Notes: generated by a model not told the origin, from the letters alone. A stretch of 64,000 nucleotides of DNA from Staphylococcus ratti (GCF_020883535.1 NZ_CP086654.1:682001-746000), one strand, 5' to 3'. Positions 1-8,784 are shown, counted from the first letter of the stretch. Numbers and translations are program-made.

Positions 1-255
1 AAAGCCTGTTTGACAGCCCATTGGACTTAAATCAACGACTTTGTCAGAGTGATTTCGAATATTTTCAGCCATAAGGTGCTCGAGGCTATGCAAACCAGGC
101 ATATCCATATGTTCTTTGTTAGGTTGCTTAAAACGAATATCATATTTGTAAATATCATCTCCGTTTTCACCTTGCATTTTTCCTGCGAGTCGAATATACG
201 GTGCAACGACTTTCGTATGGTCTAAATTAAAACTTTCAACATTCATTTTTGGCAT
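1..255 (-). CDS. luxS: S-ribosylhomocysteine lyase LuxS (N-terminal part)
   Basis: LuxS cleaves S-ribosylhomocysteine to homocysteine and DPD, the autoinducer-2 precursor, in the cytosolic activated methyl cycle. Only the first 85 codons lie in the window; the gene continues past base 1. The visible part reads [16 protein letters not shown] and then carries the metal-site region [14 protein letters not shown], where the HxxEH histidines and glutamate are iron ligands in the family. It ends at GCQTGF. The ATG follows a strong AAGGAGGATGA ribosome site. The gene is divergent from the S-box-controlled M20/ATP-grasp operon, so two genes plausibly tied to the methionine/SAM cycle share one intergenic region. 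Identity is certain from sequence; only completeness is unknown. Confidence 0.97.
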   Translation of the reverse strand, partial: MPKMNVESFNLDHTKVVAPYIRLAGKMQGENGDDIYKYDIRFKQPNKEHMDMPGLHSLEHLMAENIRNHSDKVVDLSPMGCQTGF

Positions 256-667
256 CACTATCATCCTCCTTCATTCATTGATTTCATTTTAACATATCTT
301 TTGAGGGATTAAAGAGAAGAAAAGCGCTGTAGGAGAGCGATAACTACTTTTGAGCACGGTGATTATACAGACTTTAAAACTGTACTTCATAAATTCTAAA
401 AATAGCGAATATAAAGAAAATAGCATGACAACGTACCATATTTCCGATAAAATAAGTAATAATTTAATAGTAGTTTATTATGAGTGGTGGAGGGAATTGC
501 CTTATGAAGCCTTGTAAACGTATCAGTAAGATGCGCTTCGACAATAGACTAACCCTATTGAAAGATAAATGACGATGCAAAAGGTATTTACAGTTGACGC
601 ACTGCTATTAATAAGTGGAAGTGTATCAAAGGTACGATGCTTTTTGTTTTGAAGGGGGAATTTAATT
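256..667. other. Divergent intergenic region luxS / M20 operon
   Basis: This gene-free stretch of about 410 bases holds the luxS ribosome site at roughly 260-270. A weak -10-like TTAAAAT, read on the reverse strand near 285-291, may belong to luxS. An S-box-like leader occupies the right part and is listed separately. I see no convincing coding sequence in either direction. The left part, about 300-460, is AT-rich and shows nothing I can name. Confidence 0.6.
473..571 (+). promoter_or_regulatory. SAM-I riboswitch (S-box) leader
   Basis: The segment has the S-box signature order: GGTGGAGGGA, then GCC-TTATGAAGCC, then AAAC, then a closing GAAAGATAAA. The two ends can form the P1 helix: TTTAT at 474-478 is the exact complement of ATAAA at 565-569. 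Several usually invariant positions differ from the common consensus (TTGCC instead of TGGCC, CCTTGTAAAC instead of CCGGCAACC), so this is a diverged copy. Downstream, GTATC (623-627) and GATGC (636-640) followed by a T-run to 650 could be a weak terminator. S-boxes turn genes off when SAM is abundant. This one precedes the M20 peptidase gene. Confidence 0.8.
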
Positions 668-1852
668 TTGGTAGAAATAAAACAACGCATTTTAGATTAT
701 ATAGATAATCATCGATTGCATTATTTAGATATGAGTCATCAAATACATGAAAGGCCTGAAATTGGAAATGAAGAATTATTTGCTTCAAGGTTGCTTATCG
801 ATCATTTAATTGAGCACGGATTTGAGGTAGAGAAAGATATTGCAGGTCATTCTACAGGGTTTATTGCACGCTATGAATCTGACAAACCTGGTCCGACAAT
901 CAGTTATTTAGCTGAGTATGATGCTTTACCAGGATTAGGACATGCGTGCGGCCACAATATTATAGGGACATCAAGTGTCCTTGCTGGCATCGCACTTAAA
1001 CAAGTTATTGACGATATTGGAGGCAACGTCATTGTATTTGGATGTCCTGCTGAAGAGGGCGGCGAAAATGGAAGTGCAAAAGCATCGTATGTTAAAGAAG
1101 GGCTTTTAAATGGTGTAGATGCAGCACTTATGATTCATCCAGGAAATGAAACGTATCCAACGATTCCGACGTTGGCAGTGGATGTATTAGACATCAAATT
1201 TTACGGGCGCAGTGCGCATGCTTCGGAAAATGCTGAAGAAGCGAGAAATGCTTTAGATGCAATGCTGAGCTTTTTTAACGGTGTGGCACAATTAAGACAA
1301 CATATTCTTAAATCAGAACGCGTTCATGGTGTTATTTTAGATGGTGGTAAAGCAGCTAATATTATTCCTGATTTTACACATGCACGTTTTTATACACGTG
1401 CCACAACAAGAAAATCTTTGGACGTACTTACTGAACGTGTGCATCAAATTGCGAAAGGTGCTGCGATTCAAACAGGTTGTGATTATGAGTTTGGTCCTAT
1501 ACAAAACGGGGTAAACGAATTTGTCAGAACCTCGACGTTAGATGCTTTATTTGAAGCGTATGCGACGGAATTAGGCGAGGAAGTGAGCCATGATGGTTTT
1601 GGATACGGCTCAACAGATACAGGGAATGTGAGTCATGTTGTTCCGACGATTCATCCGCATATAAAAATTGGGCCGCGGAGTTTAGTAGGACACACACATC
1701 GTTTCAGAGAAGCTGCAGCTAGTCCTATGGGAGATAAAGCATTGATTAAAGGTGCCAAAATTATCGCATTGATGGGGGTGTCTTTAATACAAGATGATGC
1801 ATTGCTTTGTTCAATACGCAAGGAACATCAACTATTAAGGGAGAAATTATAA
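668..1852 (+). CDS. M20-family amidohydrolase (AbgB/PM20D2-like)
   Basis: This is a zinc-dependent M20 metallopeptidase or amidohydrolase of 394 residues. The metal-site motifs are AEYDALPGLGHACGHN (residues 82-97, His92 and His96 being likely ligands or neighbours) and the catalytic-type PAEEGGENGS near 128-136. The AEYDALPG signature is typical of the AbgB / N-acyl amino acid dipeptidase branch, whose members hydrolyse amide bonds of aminoacyl or acyl conjugates. The TTG start follows GAAGGGGG at 651-658. Its stop codon abuts the ATG of the ATP-grasp gene, so the two are translationally coupled. The S-box upstream implies a role in sulfur amino-acid metabolism, for example salvage of an N-acylated or conjugated methionine, cysteine or homocysteine compound. 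That substrate is inference. Confidence 0.85.
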   Translation: MVEIKQRILDYIDNHRLHYLDMSHQIHERPEIGNEELFASRLLIDHLIEHGFEVEKDIAGHSTGFIARYESDKPGPTISYLAEYDALPGLGHACGHNIIGTSSVLAGIALKQVIDDIGGNVIVFGCPAEEGGENGSAKASYVKEGLLNGVDAALMIHPGNETYPTIPTLAVDVLDIKFYGRSAHASENAEEARNALDAMLSFFNGVAQLRQHILKSERVHGVILDGGKAANIIPDFTHARFYTRATTRKSLDVLTERVHQIAKGAAIQTGCDYEFGPIQNGVNEFVRTSTLDALFEAYATELGEEVSHDGFGYGSTDTGNVSHVVPTIHPHIKIGPRSLVGHTHRFREAAASPMGDKALIKGAKIIALMGVSLIQDDALLCSIRKEHQLLREKL

Positions 1853-3034
1853 ATGAGGGGACATTCAATTTTAAAACTGGGAGAGTTATATGATAAGGAC
1901 GTCGTTTATACTGCACGGCCATCCTATGTTTCAAATACATGGCTAGAACCGGAGGAACATTAATCTAATTTTTTGAGTGGGAGAGAGATATTAATTGCCG
2001 ATATGCCCATCATTGTACATGAGGCATGTCTGACTGAAAAAATACGCACACTATTTTCTTATATTAATCAAAGCCTTCCTACAAGCATTCATACATTTAA
2101 AGATAAAGAAAGTTATGAACAGTTGTTGCTTGATTTAACACAAAAAGAACATAAACGTATTTATACGCAATATGTGCACGGAGAAGACTTGATTGCATTT
2201 GAAGATTACGCAATGAATAAGCAAGTTTTCATTGATTTAAATGCTAAATCTCGCATCCCCGAATGGACAGACGGTAAATATTTACCTAGGAGAGAAATCG
2301 TCGCAATCGACGTATATAAAGAGGCGTTGCAAAATTGGGAACTGCCACTTGTTATTAAACCTGGAGATGAGTTGCCAACTGCAGGAGGCTATGGCGTGAT
2401 GATTTGTCATAACCAAGAAGATTTAGACAAAGCGATGGCACGCATTGAAAAAGCCAAATCTGCGACGCAAACATTAATAATTGAACAATACATCGAAACA
2501 GTTGATAACTATTGCGTGCAGTATGCCTTACATCCAGAAAAAGGCATCGTATATCTTGGCGCTTCTAAGCAACTTACGAATGACGATGTGTTTTATAGCG
2601 GTAATATTAATGCGCTCGATATTCCTGAATCAGTGATTAAAGCGGGTTATGACATCATGAAAACAGGTGTGGATAAAGGCTTTGTTGGCATTGCTGGCTT
2701 TGATTTTCTTGTCGATAAAAATAAGAACATTTATGCGATTGATTTAAATTTTAGACATAATGGTTCAACAAGTTTGTTGCTATTAGATCCAATTTTATCA
2801 GGGCGATATCATAAGTTTTACAGCTATGTCTCTCGTGGAGATCAACAAACATTTTTTGACGTCATCGCCAAATATGTACAACAAGGGGTACTCTATCCTC
2901 TTGCATATTACGATGGAACGTATTATCAAGATGAGCATGTAGCGTCGCGCTTTGCGGGTATTTGGCATGCAGAAAGTGCTGAAGCTATAGAAACGATAGA
3001 AAAAGCGTTTATGCAAGAAGTAGGGCTAGCCTAG
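1853..3034 (+). pseudogene. ATP-grasp ligase gene interrupted by in-frame TAA
   Basis: The reading frame opens with ATG directly after the M20 stop and codes MRGHSILKLGELYDKDVVYT and onward for 36 codons. It stops at TAA (1961-1963) and then continues in the same frame (SNFLSGREILIADMP...) to 3034. The downstream part has ATP-grasp features: PLVIKPGDELPTAGGYG as the ATP-binding loop, LIIEQYIE, and the metal-binding IDLNFRHNGSTS. Family members ligate a carboxylate to an amine or thiol using ATP. The full length would be about 393 residues, so the single stop removes or separates about 36-40 N-terminal residues. Re-initiation at TTG 1973 could give a 353-residue protein. A sequencing error cannot be excluded. 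Pairing with the M20 enzyme under an S-box suggests a make/break pair on one conjugate. Confidence 0.75.
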
Positions 3035-3132
3035 TTATGGATTAGAAAGGTGAATGCCAAGGCGAGGATTGACGAAATAATTACTGTAGTTTATATTCAA
3101 CATAAAGAGCTCATTTAGAGAGGGAGAAAAGC

Positions 3133-3804
3133 ATGTCATATAAAAATGAACGTTTTTACAAAGATATTTTGACAAATGAGCAATTTTTTATCGCTGTTAA
3201 AGATAAAAAAATTGTGAAGCATTCGCATAATGGAAAGCAATTATTTTGTTTCTGGACAAGAGAAGCATTTGCTAAAGAATATCTTGAAAATCTAAATGTT
3301 GAATTTGATAAGATTAAAGTGATGGATATCGACCGTTTTACGACTTATGAACTTGACGATATGTTTGATGATGAAGATGAAGCGGTTGTCAATGTCACAA
3401 TGGATGCTGAAGGGCATGAAATTCGTATTTTGTCTGCTTTTAACGACATCATGACAGATATGGATCGTTTGCGTATTCGTGAATTTGTTGAAGATGTTTC
3501 AAATTCAGATACTGTTTATGGTTTGACGCAAAAGGGAACGAAGCAGTTTATGGTTGTTAGTGATGAAAATGACAATTTTGAGCAGTCACATTTTATGCCT
3601 GTATGGAGTTTAAGTCAACGAGCGAATCGTGTAGCGAACGAAGACTTCGAATCATTTGAATTAATTGATGTGGAAGGGGAAGTATTTGCAGAGTGGTTAG
3701 ATGAACTCCGCGATGATAATCGCTACGTCGCAATTGATTTAAAGCCAGGCGTCGTAGGCACAATTGTAAGTGCGCAAAAACTTGCAAATGAATTGACTTT
3801 TTAA
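3133..3804 (+). CDS. DUF2750-type protein
   Basis: This is an uncharacterised cytosolic protein of 223 residues. It appears to contain two related halves: FFIAVKDKKIVKHSHNGKQLFCFWTREAFAKEYL near the N-terminus and VYGLTQKGTKQFMVVSDENDNFEQSHFMPVWS in the second half. Both end in a Trp-containing W(T/S) segment, as in DUF2750 proteins, where a short domain may be duplicated. The centre is very acidic (FDDEDEAV). The ATG follows GAGAGGGAGAAAAGC. It lies about 100 bases after the ATP-grasp gene and ahead of a strong hairpin, so it may be the last gene of that transcription unit. No function is known to me. Confidence 0.7.
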   Translation: MSYKNERFYKDILTNEQFFIAVKDKKIVKHSHNGKQLFCFWTREAFAKEYLENLNVEFDKIKVMDIDRFTTYELDDMFDDEDEAVVNVTMDAEGHEIRILSAFNDIMTDMDRLRIREFVEDVSNSDTVYGLTQKGTKQFMVVSDENDNFEQSHFMPVWSLSQRANRVANEDFESFELIDVEGEVFAEWLDELRDDNRYVAIDLKPGVVGTIVSAQKLANELTF

Positions 3805-3912
3805 CTTGTGTAGACTATCGCGTTACTAATAGCGGAATTTCGAGTCATTTGGTGTTAGTGTATACTTGATGACAATGTTTATTGTAAAATGTTAACAGCA
3901 TAGCACAAAAAT

Positions 3913-3949
3913 AAGCGGGACGGAAACCAAACTGTTTTCTGTCCCGCTT
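3913..3949. terminator. Bidirectional terminator
   Basis: GCGGGAC (3915-3921) pairs with GTCCCGC (3941-3947), extended by AA/TT and by GGAAA against TTTTC with one mismatch. It sits between the convergent DUF2750 and coaW genes and probably serves both. The CTGTCCCGC arm resembles the arms of the dispersed hairpin repeats near 57,000. Confidence 0.75.
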
Positions 3950-4054
3950 CATTATAATCAATGTGTATTAAAGTTAAACAGTATAGTCGGCAAGCGGATT
4001 AAACTCGCGTTGAACAACTTTATTCAAACTTAGTTCGCCTTGTTGTCCACTTTA

Positions 4055-4852
4055 TTATAGATACAATGTTCCTAAAGCGCCGGAGAATGCGCCATTATTT
4101 AGATAATGAGGCGTGAAACCACGTAAAATAGTATAATCTGTTACGACTTTTTGAAGCAATGGATTGTTATGGAATGAAGAGCCAATATATACGACGTCTT
4201 TCACACCGTGTTCTCGAGCGACGTGAATAGAAACCGTCGTTACACTTTCTCCTACAACGCCAATAACTGAAGCTAATTTATCTGCGTCAGTAAACGTTTT
4301 ATCTAAGTTTAGCAGTACGTGACCAAAGTTAGACGCAGTTAATTCTCCAGGTATTGGAGGCGTATCATTTTTGTAAATATGTTTCACTTTTAAGTCAATA
4401 ATATCCCGGTTACCTAGTTGGGCTAAATCTGTTAAATGAGTATAATCCTTGATTTCAGTTAACAAATAGCCTAAACCACGAATCATGCCACCACCTGTAC
4501 CAATACCTCCAACACGTTGCTGACCATTTTGATCGGCTAAGTGAAGAGAAGTTCCTGTTCCGACGTTCGTGAAGATATAGCGTTCAAGCGCGATACCTTG
4601 TTCTTTCAACAAAATTTCTACACCTTTATCAGCAGCATCAAATTCAATGAAATGTTTAGGCTCACATCTTAAATAAGCATTGAGATCTTTAGCATTTCCA
4701 CCTGTAACACAAATGTCTGAACAGTTTTGTTCATTTAACCATTGTGCTACGTTTTGAATTTCTGTTGTAAGATATGTTTGGTACTCACGTTGACCGTTAT
4801 CTTCGGTTACGATTTTAATTAAAGTACCTCCAGCGTCAATTCCGATTCGCAT
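4055..4852 (-). CDS. coaW: Type II pantothenate kinase CoaW
   Basis: CoaW phosphorylates pantothenate with ATP, the first step of coenzyme A synthesis. The 265-residue protein matches the usual length of the staphylococcal type II enzyme. It has the ASKHA-type phosphate motif [15 protein letters not shown] at the N-terminus, the GTGTSLH and [16 protein letters not shown] glycine-rich loops in the middle, and [13 protein letters not shown] near the C-terminus. The ATG follows GAGGTGACACGCGA. Type II kinases are typical of staphylococci and are not feedback-inhibited by CoA as type I enzymes are. The gene stands alone on the reverse strand between terminators. Confidence 0.95.
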   Translation of the reverse strand: MRIGIDAGGTLIKIVTEDNGQREYQTYLTTEIQNVAQWLNEQNCSDICVTGGNAKDLNAYLRCEPKHFIEFDAADKGVEILLKEQGIALERYIFTNVGTGTSLHLADQNGQQRVGGIGTGGGMIRGLGYLLTEIKDYTHLTDLAQLGNRDIIDLKVKHIYKNDTPPIPGELTASNFGHVLLNLDKTFTDADKLASVIGVVGESVTTVSIHVAREHGVKDVVYIGSSFHNNPLLQKVVTDYTILRGFTPHYLNNGAFSGALGTLYL

Positions 4853-4959
4853 TCGCGTGTCACCTCAAAATAATTGTTTATCAATCATATATACTATATG
4901 ATAATCACAAAAATACAAGTTAAAATTCTTAATGTAATGATAGAATAGGAGGTCATGTC

Positions 4960-5331
4960 ATGAAGTTAAGTCCGTACATTGTAGTCAATCATGTGCAGGA
5001 GGCGATTGATTTTTATCGCGAAACGTTTGGAGGGGAAGTGATTCCTTTAAATGAACATCAAGGAAAGTTACTACATGCTGAATTGAAAATTCAAGAAGAT
5101 GTTGTACTACACTTTTCAGATTCATATGGAAAACCCGCTCGAAATGAGGGAACACAAATTTTATTAACTTTTGATAATCCTGAGACACAACAGCGTATTT
5201 ATGATGCGCTTAGTGATCAAGGAAACCCTCATATGCCACTGAACCAAACATTTTTTAATGCGCTCCATGGTCAAGTGACAGATCGCTATGGTGTCAATTG
5301 GTTATTGAACTGTTTTATTAAAGAGGGATAA
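4960..5331 (+). CDS. VOC (glyoxalase/PhnB-like) protein
   Basis: This is a 123-residue protein of the vicinal-oxygen-chelate fold. It begins MKLSPYIVVNHVQEAIDFYRETFGGEVI, the standard first beta-alpha unit of VOC proteins, and carries ADLKI/HAELKI-type strands and DRYGVNWLLNC at the C-terminus, the part that resembles PhnB-like proteins. Such proteins are dioxygenases, glyoxalases or antibiotic-binding proteins, and the substrate cannot be read from sequence. A strong AGGAGG site precedes the ATG. It is a single-gene unit, convergent with the BCCT transporter across a long shared hairpin. Confidence 0.75.
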   Translation: MKLSPYIVVNHVQEAIDFYRETFGGEVIPLNEHQGKLLHAELKIQEDVVLHFSDSYGKPARNEGTQILLTFDNPETQQRIYDALSDQGNPHMPLNQTFFNALHGQVTDRYGVNWLLNCFIKEG

Positions 5332-5347
5332 TAGCATTGTCATATCA

Positions 5348-5412
5348 AAAAGGTTGAGACGTTATTTTAGGTTCACCGTTTATCGGTCGCTAAAGTTTTG
5401 TCTCAACCTTTA
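5348..5412. terminator. Long bidirectional terminator hairpin
   Basis: AAAGGTTGAGAC (5348-5359 region) pairs with GTCTCAACCTTT (5400-5411). Inside it TTTAG/CTAAA and ACCG/CGGT give two further stacked helices, so the whole 65-base segment folds into one rod. It lies between the convergent VOC and BCCT genes. Confidence 0.8.
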
Positions 5413-5417
5413 TTTTG

Positions 5418-7019
5418 TTACATTTCGTTATCTCTTTCACGTTCTTCGATAGTACGTGAAAAATCTTTTTCATCGTCAATGTGCGTCATTTGGAAATGTT
5501 TGGTATGTTCGCGTCTCAATGCATTCATCAATGCAAAAATCATTAATAATAGAATAATTGAAAACGGGAGACCTGTTACGACGGAAGCAGTTTGCAAGCT
5601 TGTTAAGCCACCTGCTACAGTCAGGGCAACCGAGATTGCCCCAATGAGTATACCCCAAACCATTTTATGTTTACGTCTTGGATTTTCAACGCCGCCGGTT
5701 GCCATTCCTGAAACAATATGAGTGGTAGAGTCGGCACTTGTAACGATAAAAGTAAAAATTAAAATGATAGCAAGTGCACTCGTCACCTCATATAACGGGA
5801 ATTTACTCAGCAGTTCAAACAGTGCGATAGTGTAATCTTGATCTACTACTTTTTCAATGCCATCTTTTTTGTGTAATGCATAATGAATTGCTGTTCCACC
5901 AAAGCCTGCAATCCAAGTGAAAGAAATCATCGGAGGAATAATAAGTACACCGATAATAAATTCTCGGATTGTGCGGCCGCGTGAAACACGTGCCACAAAA
6001 CCACCTATAAAAGGAGACCATGAAATGACCCACGCCCAATAGAACACAGTCCATTTCTGAATCCAAGAATTATCTCCAGTATAAGGATCCATGCGTAAAC
6101 TGTATTGCACAAAGTGAGAAATATAATCTCCAATTGAAACCGTGAATGTCTCTACGATAAAACGTAAATCACCAACGATAAAAATGAAAATAAGCAACAC
6201 AGTGCCTATTAAAATGTTCAAATTGCTTAGCCATTTTACACCACGGTTTAAACCAGAAAGGGCTGAACCTAAAAAGATAAGTGTCATAACTACAGTAATA
6301 ACAATTAATGTAATGTGCGTATTCGGCACTTTAAAGACATGATTTAATCCACCTGCAATCTGCATAATGCCAAGGCCGATAGAAGTGGCGATTCCCATAA
6401 CTGTTGCGATGATTGCTAAAATATCAATAATATTTCTGTATGGTCGCTTATAAGTTTCGCCGAATACGGGTTCCATCGCAGTTGAAATGAGACCGTCTCG
6501 TTGTTTTCGAAATTGGAAATACGCGACAATGAGACCGCTCATTGCAAAAATAGACCATTGTGAGATGCCCCAATGGAAAAAAGTATATCCCATAGCTAAC
6601 CGTGCAGAAGAGACAGTTTGCCCCTTTGCTTCTGAAGGAAAAGGTGAATGAAGGTAATGTGTTAACGGCTCAGCCACACCCCAAAATACAATGCCGACAC
6701 CTAACCCAGCTGAGAAGAGCATGCCTATCCAAGAGATGAAGGAAAATTCAGGTTCTTCGTTATCACGTCCTAATTTAAAACGACCATAACGAGAAAGGGC
6801 AAGGAAGATAAGGAATAAATCGAGTACGAAGACGATAATTAAAAATAGCCATCCAAAATTTAACGCTATAGCATTATATGTATTTTGTGCATAAAATCCA
6901 AAGCTTTTTGGAAAAAGAGCAGCAAGTAGGGTGAATAACAAAATAATAGAAAAAGAAACAATATAGACAAAATTCCGATTTTTCTTCTTCTTAGTTAATG
7001 ATTGTTTTGATTTTTTCAT
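5418..7019 (-). CDS. BCCT-family osmoprotectant transporter (OpuD-like)
   Basis: This is a sodium- or proton-coupled membrane carrier of the betaine/carnitine/choline family, about 533 residues with 12 expected membrane helices. The family tryptophan-rich core is clear: WTVFYWAWVISWSPFIGGFVARVSRGRTIREF. The N-terminus is basic (MKKSKQSLTKKKKNRNF) before the first helix. The reading frame is open further upstream to 7205, but the ATG at 7019 is preceded by AAAGGGGATATT, so I use that start. The family imports glycine betaine or related solutes in osmotic stress; the exact substrate is not decidable. I do not remember a BCCT gene at this place in S. aureus, so this may be a lineage-specific insertion. 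Confidence 0.9.
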   Translation of the reverse strand: MKKSKQSLTKKKKNRNFVYIVSFSIILLFTLLAALFPKSFGFYAQNTYNAIALNFGWLFLIIVFVLDLFLIFLALSRYGRFKLGRDNEEPEFSFISWIGMLFSAGLGVGIVFWGVAEPLTHYLHSPFPSEAKGQTVSSARLAMGYTFFHWGISQWSIFAMSGLIVAYFQFRKQRDGLISTAMEPVFGETYKRPYRNIIDILAIIATVMGIATSIGLGIMQIAGGLNHVFKVPNTHITLIVITVVMTLIFLGSALSGLNRGVKWLSNLNILIGTVLLIFIFIVGDLRFIVETFTVSIGDYISHFVQYSLRMDPYTGDNSWIQKWTVFYWAWVISWSPFIGGFVARVSRGRTIREFIIGVLIIPPMISFTWIAGFGGTAIHYALHKKDGIEKVVDQDYTIALFELLSKFPLYEVTSALAIILIFTFIVTSADSTTHIVSGMATGGVENPRRKHKMVWGILIGAISVALTVAGGLTSLQTASVVTGLPFSIILLLMIFALMNALRREHTKHFQMTHIDDEKDFSRTIEERERDNEM

Positions 7020-7109
7020 AATATCCCCTTTCGAATTCAAGTTTGAAAAATCTGAAAATAGTGTATAGTTAGAAGTGCGAGAAAACATAATAAAGGATGA
7101 ATTTTCAAA

Positions 7110-7970
7110 ATGATAAAAAGTAAACGCTTCGATGATATTACTATACATTTGTATGAAGAGCAATACCGAGAGGCACTTTCTCAATTTCAACTGAATGAAC
7201 GTCAACGTATTTATTCTTCATTGCCGAAAGAAGTACTAGACGATGCTTTAAATGATCCGAACCGTGTAGCGAATGTCGCTTTAAATGACGATGGAGATGT
7301 CGTTGGTTTTTTTGTGCTACATCAACATTACCAACATGAAGGGTATGATACACCTGAAGAAGTCGTATATATCCGTTCGCTATCTATTAATGAACGTTAT
7401 CAAGGGAATGGCTATGGGACTAAAATAATGATGAACTTACCTGAATATGTACAAAGTGTTTTTCCAGATTTTGGCCATCTGTTTCTCGTAGTTGATGCAG
7501 AAAATGAAGCAGCTTGGAATGTTTATGAACGCGCTGGTTTTATGCATGCTGCTACTAAAGAAGAGGGGCCGATTGGTAAGGAGCGTTTATATTATTTAGA
7601 TTTAAGTTCGAAATATGTTTCCTCTTTAAAATTGAGTAGCAGTAAGCAATCAGAACAAGGACCAGTTGATATTATCGATCTAAAAGTTAATCAGGAAAAA
7701 GTAGGTTTTCTAGCGATTGAACAATTCCAAGAACGCCTAATTATTCGAGCGTTATTAGTTGAGGATGCACATCGTGAGGTAGGAATTGCTCAAAATGCAT
7801 TGCGTCAACTTTCAACATATGTCCGTCAAAATTATGAGAATATAGATGTAATTGAAGTGATGTTGTTTGGGGCGAGAAATGAACTGAAACCACTATTTCA
7901 AAAAAGTAATTTTGTTGAGACCATCGTCACTGATGATTATACGATGTTTGAGAAATATATTAATTATTAG
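7110..7970 (+). CDS. Tandem GNAT acetyltransferase-like protein
   Basis: This is a 286-residue protein with two GNAT-like halves. The N-terminal half (about residues 40-165) has the acetyl-CoA motif IRSLSINERYQGNGYGTKIM and ends with VVDAENEAAWNVYERAGF, the standard GNAT C-terminal strand pattern. The C-terminal half (about 185-286) repeats the fold loosely (IIRALLVEDAHREVGIAQNALRQL ... LFQKSNFVE) but lacks a good GxG loop, so only the first domain is likely catalytic. It is divergent from the BCCT gene and precedes rpoE. The substrate is unknown. Confidence 0.8.
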   Translation: MIKSKRFDDITIHLYEEQYREALSQFQLNERQRIYSSLPKEVLDDALNDPNRVANVALNDDGDVVGFFVLHQHYQHEGYDTPEEVVYIRSLSINERYQGNGYGTKIMMNLPEYVQSVFPDFGHLFLVVDAENEAAWNVYERAGFMHAATKEEGPIGKERLYYLDLSSKYVSSLKLSSSKQSEQGPVDIIDLKVNQEKVGFLAIEQFQERLIIRALLVEDAHREVGIAQNALRQLSTYVRQNYENIDVIEVMLFGARNELKPLFQKSNFVETIVTDDYTMFEKYINY

Positions 7971-8127
7971 AATAAATGACTTTCATTTCAAAAAACCTAC
8001 TGCTAAACATTGCGTAATTAACTAGAGTCATTTATAATCAATGGTTGTTATAGTATGTTGACTCGCAATAAAAAGATGTGGCTTGATTTGCGAGCATAAC
8101 GTGAATCTTTGAAAGGAAGATGTGCCG

Positions 8128-8658
8128 ATGAAATTACAAGATTACACACAAGAAATGGTTGACGAAAAAGCGTTTATTGATATGGCTTATACGCTATTAA
8201 CAGAAAAAAATGAAACGATGAATCTTTATGATATTATCGATGAATTTAAACAAATTGGGCATTATGAAGATAATCAAATTGAAAATCGCGTTGTTCAATT
8301 TTACACAGATTTAAATACAGATGGTAGATTTTTAAGTGTTGGAGATAATGTTTGGGGATTACGCGATTGGTACTCTGTAGATGATATCGAAGAAAAAATC
8401 GCACCGACTATCCAAAAGTTTGAAATTCTTGATGAAGATGATGAAGAAGATAAAAACTTAAAATTACTTGGTGAAGACGACAATGATGGTGACGACAACA
8501 TTCCAAACGCCACTGATGATCAAGAAGGATTAAATGATCCAGAAGATGAACATGTTGAAGACGAAATCGAAGAGTCTGATTTAGTTGTTGAAGAAGACGA
8601 CGAGGATTTAGATGAAGAATATGAAGACGATGAAGATATTTTAGAAGAGGAAGAATAA
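8128..8658 (+). CDS. rpoE: DNA-directed RNA polymerase delta subunit RpoE
   Basis: The delta subunit binds RNA polymerase in Gram-positive bacteria, displaces nucleic acids and speeds recycling and promoter selectivity. The 176-residue product has the folded HARE-HTH N-terminal domain (about residues 1-90: [24 protein letters not shown] ... [17 protein letters not shown]). A long Asp/Glu tail follows from about residue 95 to the end. I chose ATG 8128 over the in-frame GTG 8122 because GAAAGGAAG ends 8 bases before the ATG. A promoter and the pyrG leader follow. Confidence 0.96.
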   Translation: MKLQDYTQEMVDEKAFIDMAYTLLTEKNETMNLYDIIDEFKQIGHYEDNQIENRVVQFYTDLNTDGRFLSVGDNVWGLRDWYSVDDIEEKIAPTIQKFEILDEDDEEDKNLKLLGEDDNDGDDNIPNATDDQEGLNDPEDEHVEDEIEESDLVVEEDDEDLDEEYEDDEDILEEEE

Positions 8659-8746
8659 ACTTCACGCATGTGATTCCGCAGTTAACTTTAGCGTTAAACC
8701 ATTTTTAGCATCTTTTATGTTAAATGTAAATTTGATATAAAGTTTG

Positions 8747-8784
8747 TTGACTTTTTACGACAACGTGATAGAATTTTATTCGGG
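8747..8784 (+). promoter_or_regulatory. pyrG promoter with GGG start site
   Basis: TTGACT (8747-8752), a 16-base spacer and TAGAAT (8769-8774) form a sigma-A promoter. Seven bases later the sequence reads GGGCTCC (8782-8788). A run of initial G residues in this position is the hallmark of pyrG promoters that sense CTP by reiterative G addition, as established in Bacillus subtilis. Confidence 0.8.

Noticed and set aside
571..650. Direct repeats GATGCAAAAGGTA / AAAGGTACGATGC after the S-box as a terminator
   Set aside because: They are direct, not inverted, so they cannot pair with each other; only a weak GTATC/GATGC stem remains, which I mention as possible.
5398..5721. 107-codon open frame antisense to the BCCT gene
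   Set aside because: It lies inside a clear transporter gene on the other strand and has no ribosome site; it is a shadow frame.
7020..7205. N-terminal extension of the BCCT transporter
   Set aside because: The extra 62 residues run through the divergent promoter region and the start of the GNAT gene; a good ribosome site fits ATG 7019.
8301..8665. Ser-rich and His/Leu-rich antisense frames across rpoE
   Set aside because: They are the mirror of the repetitive GAT/GAA codons of the acidic tail of RpoE.
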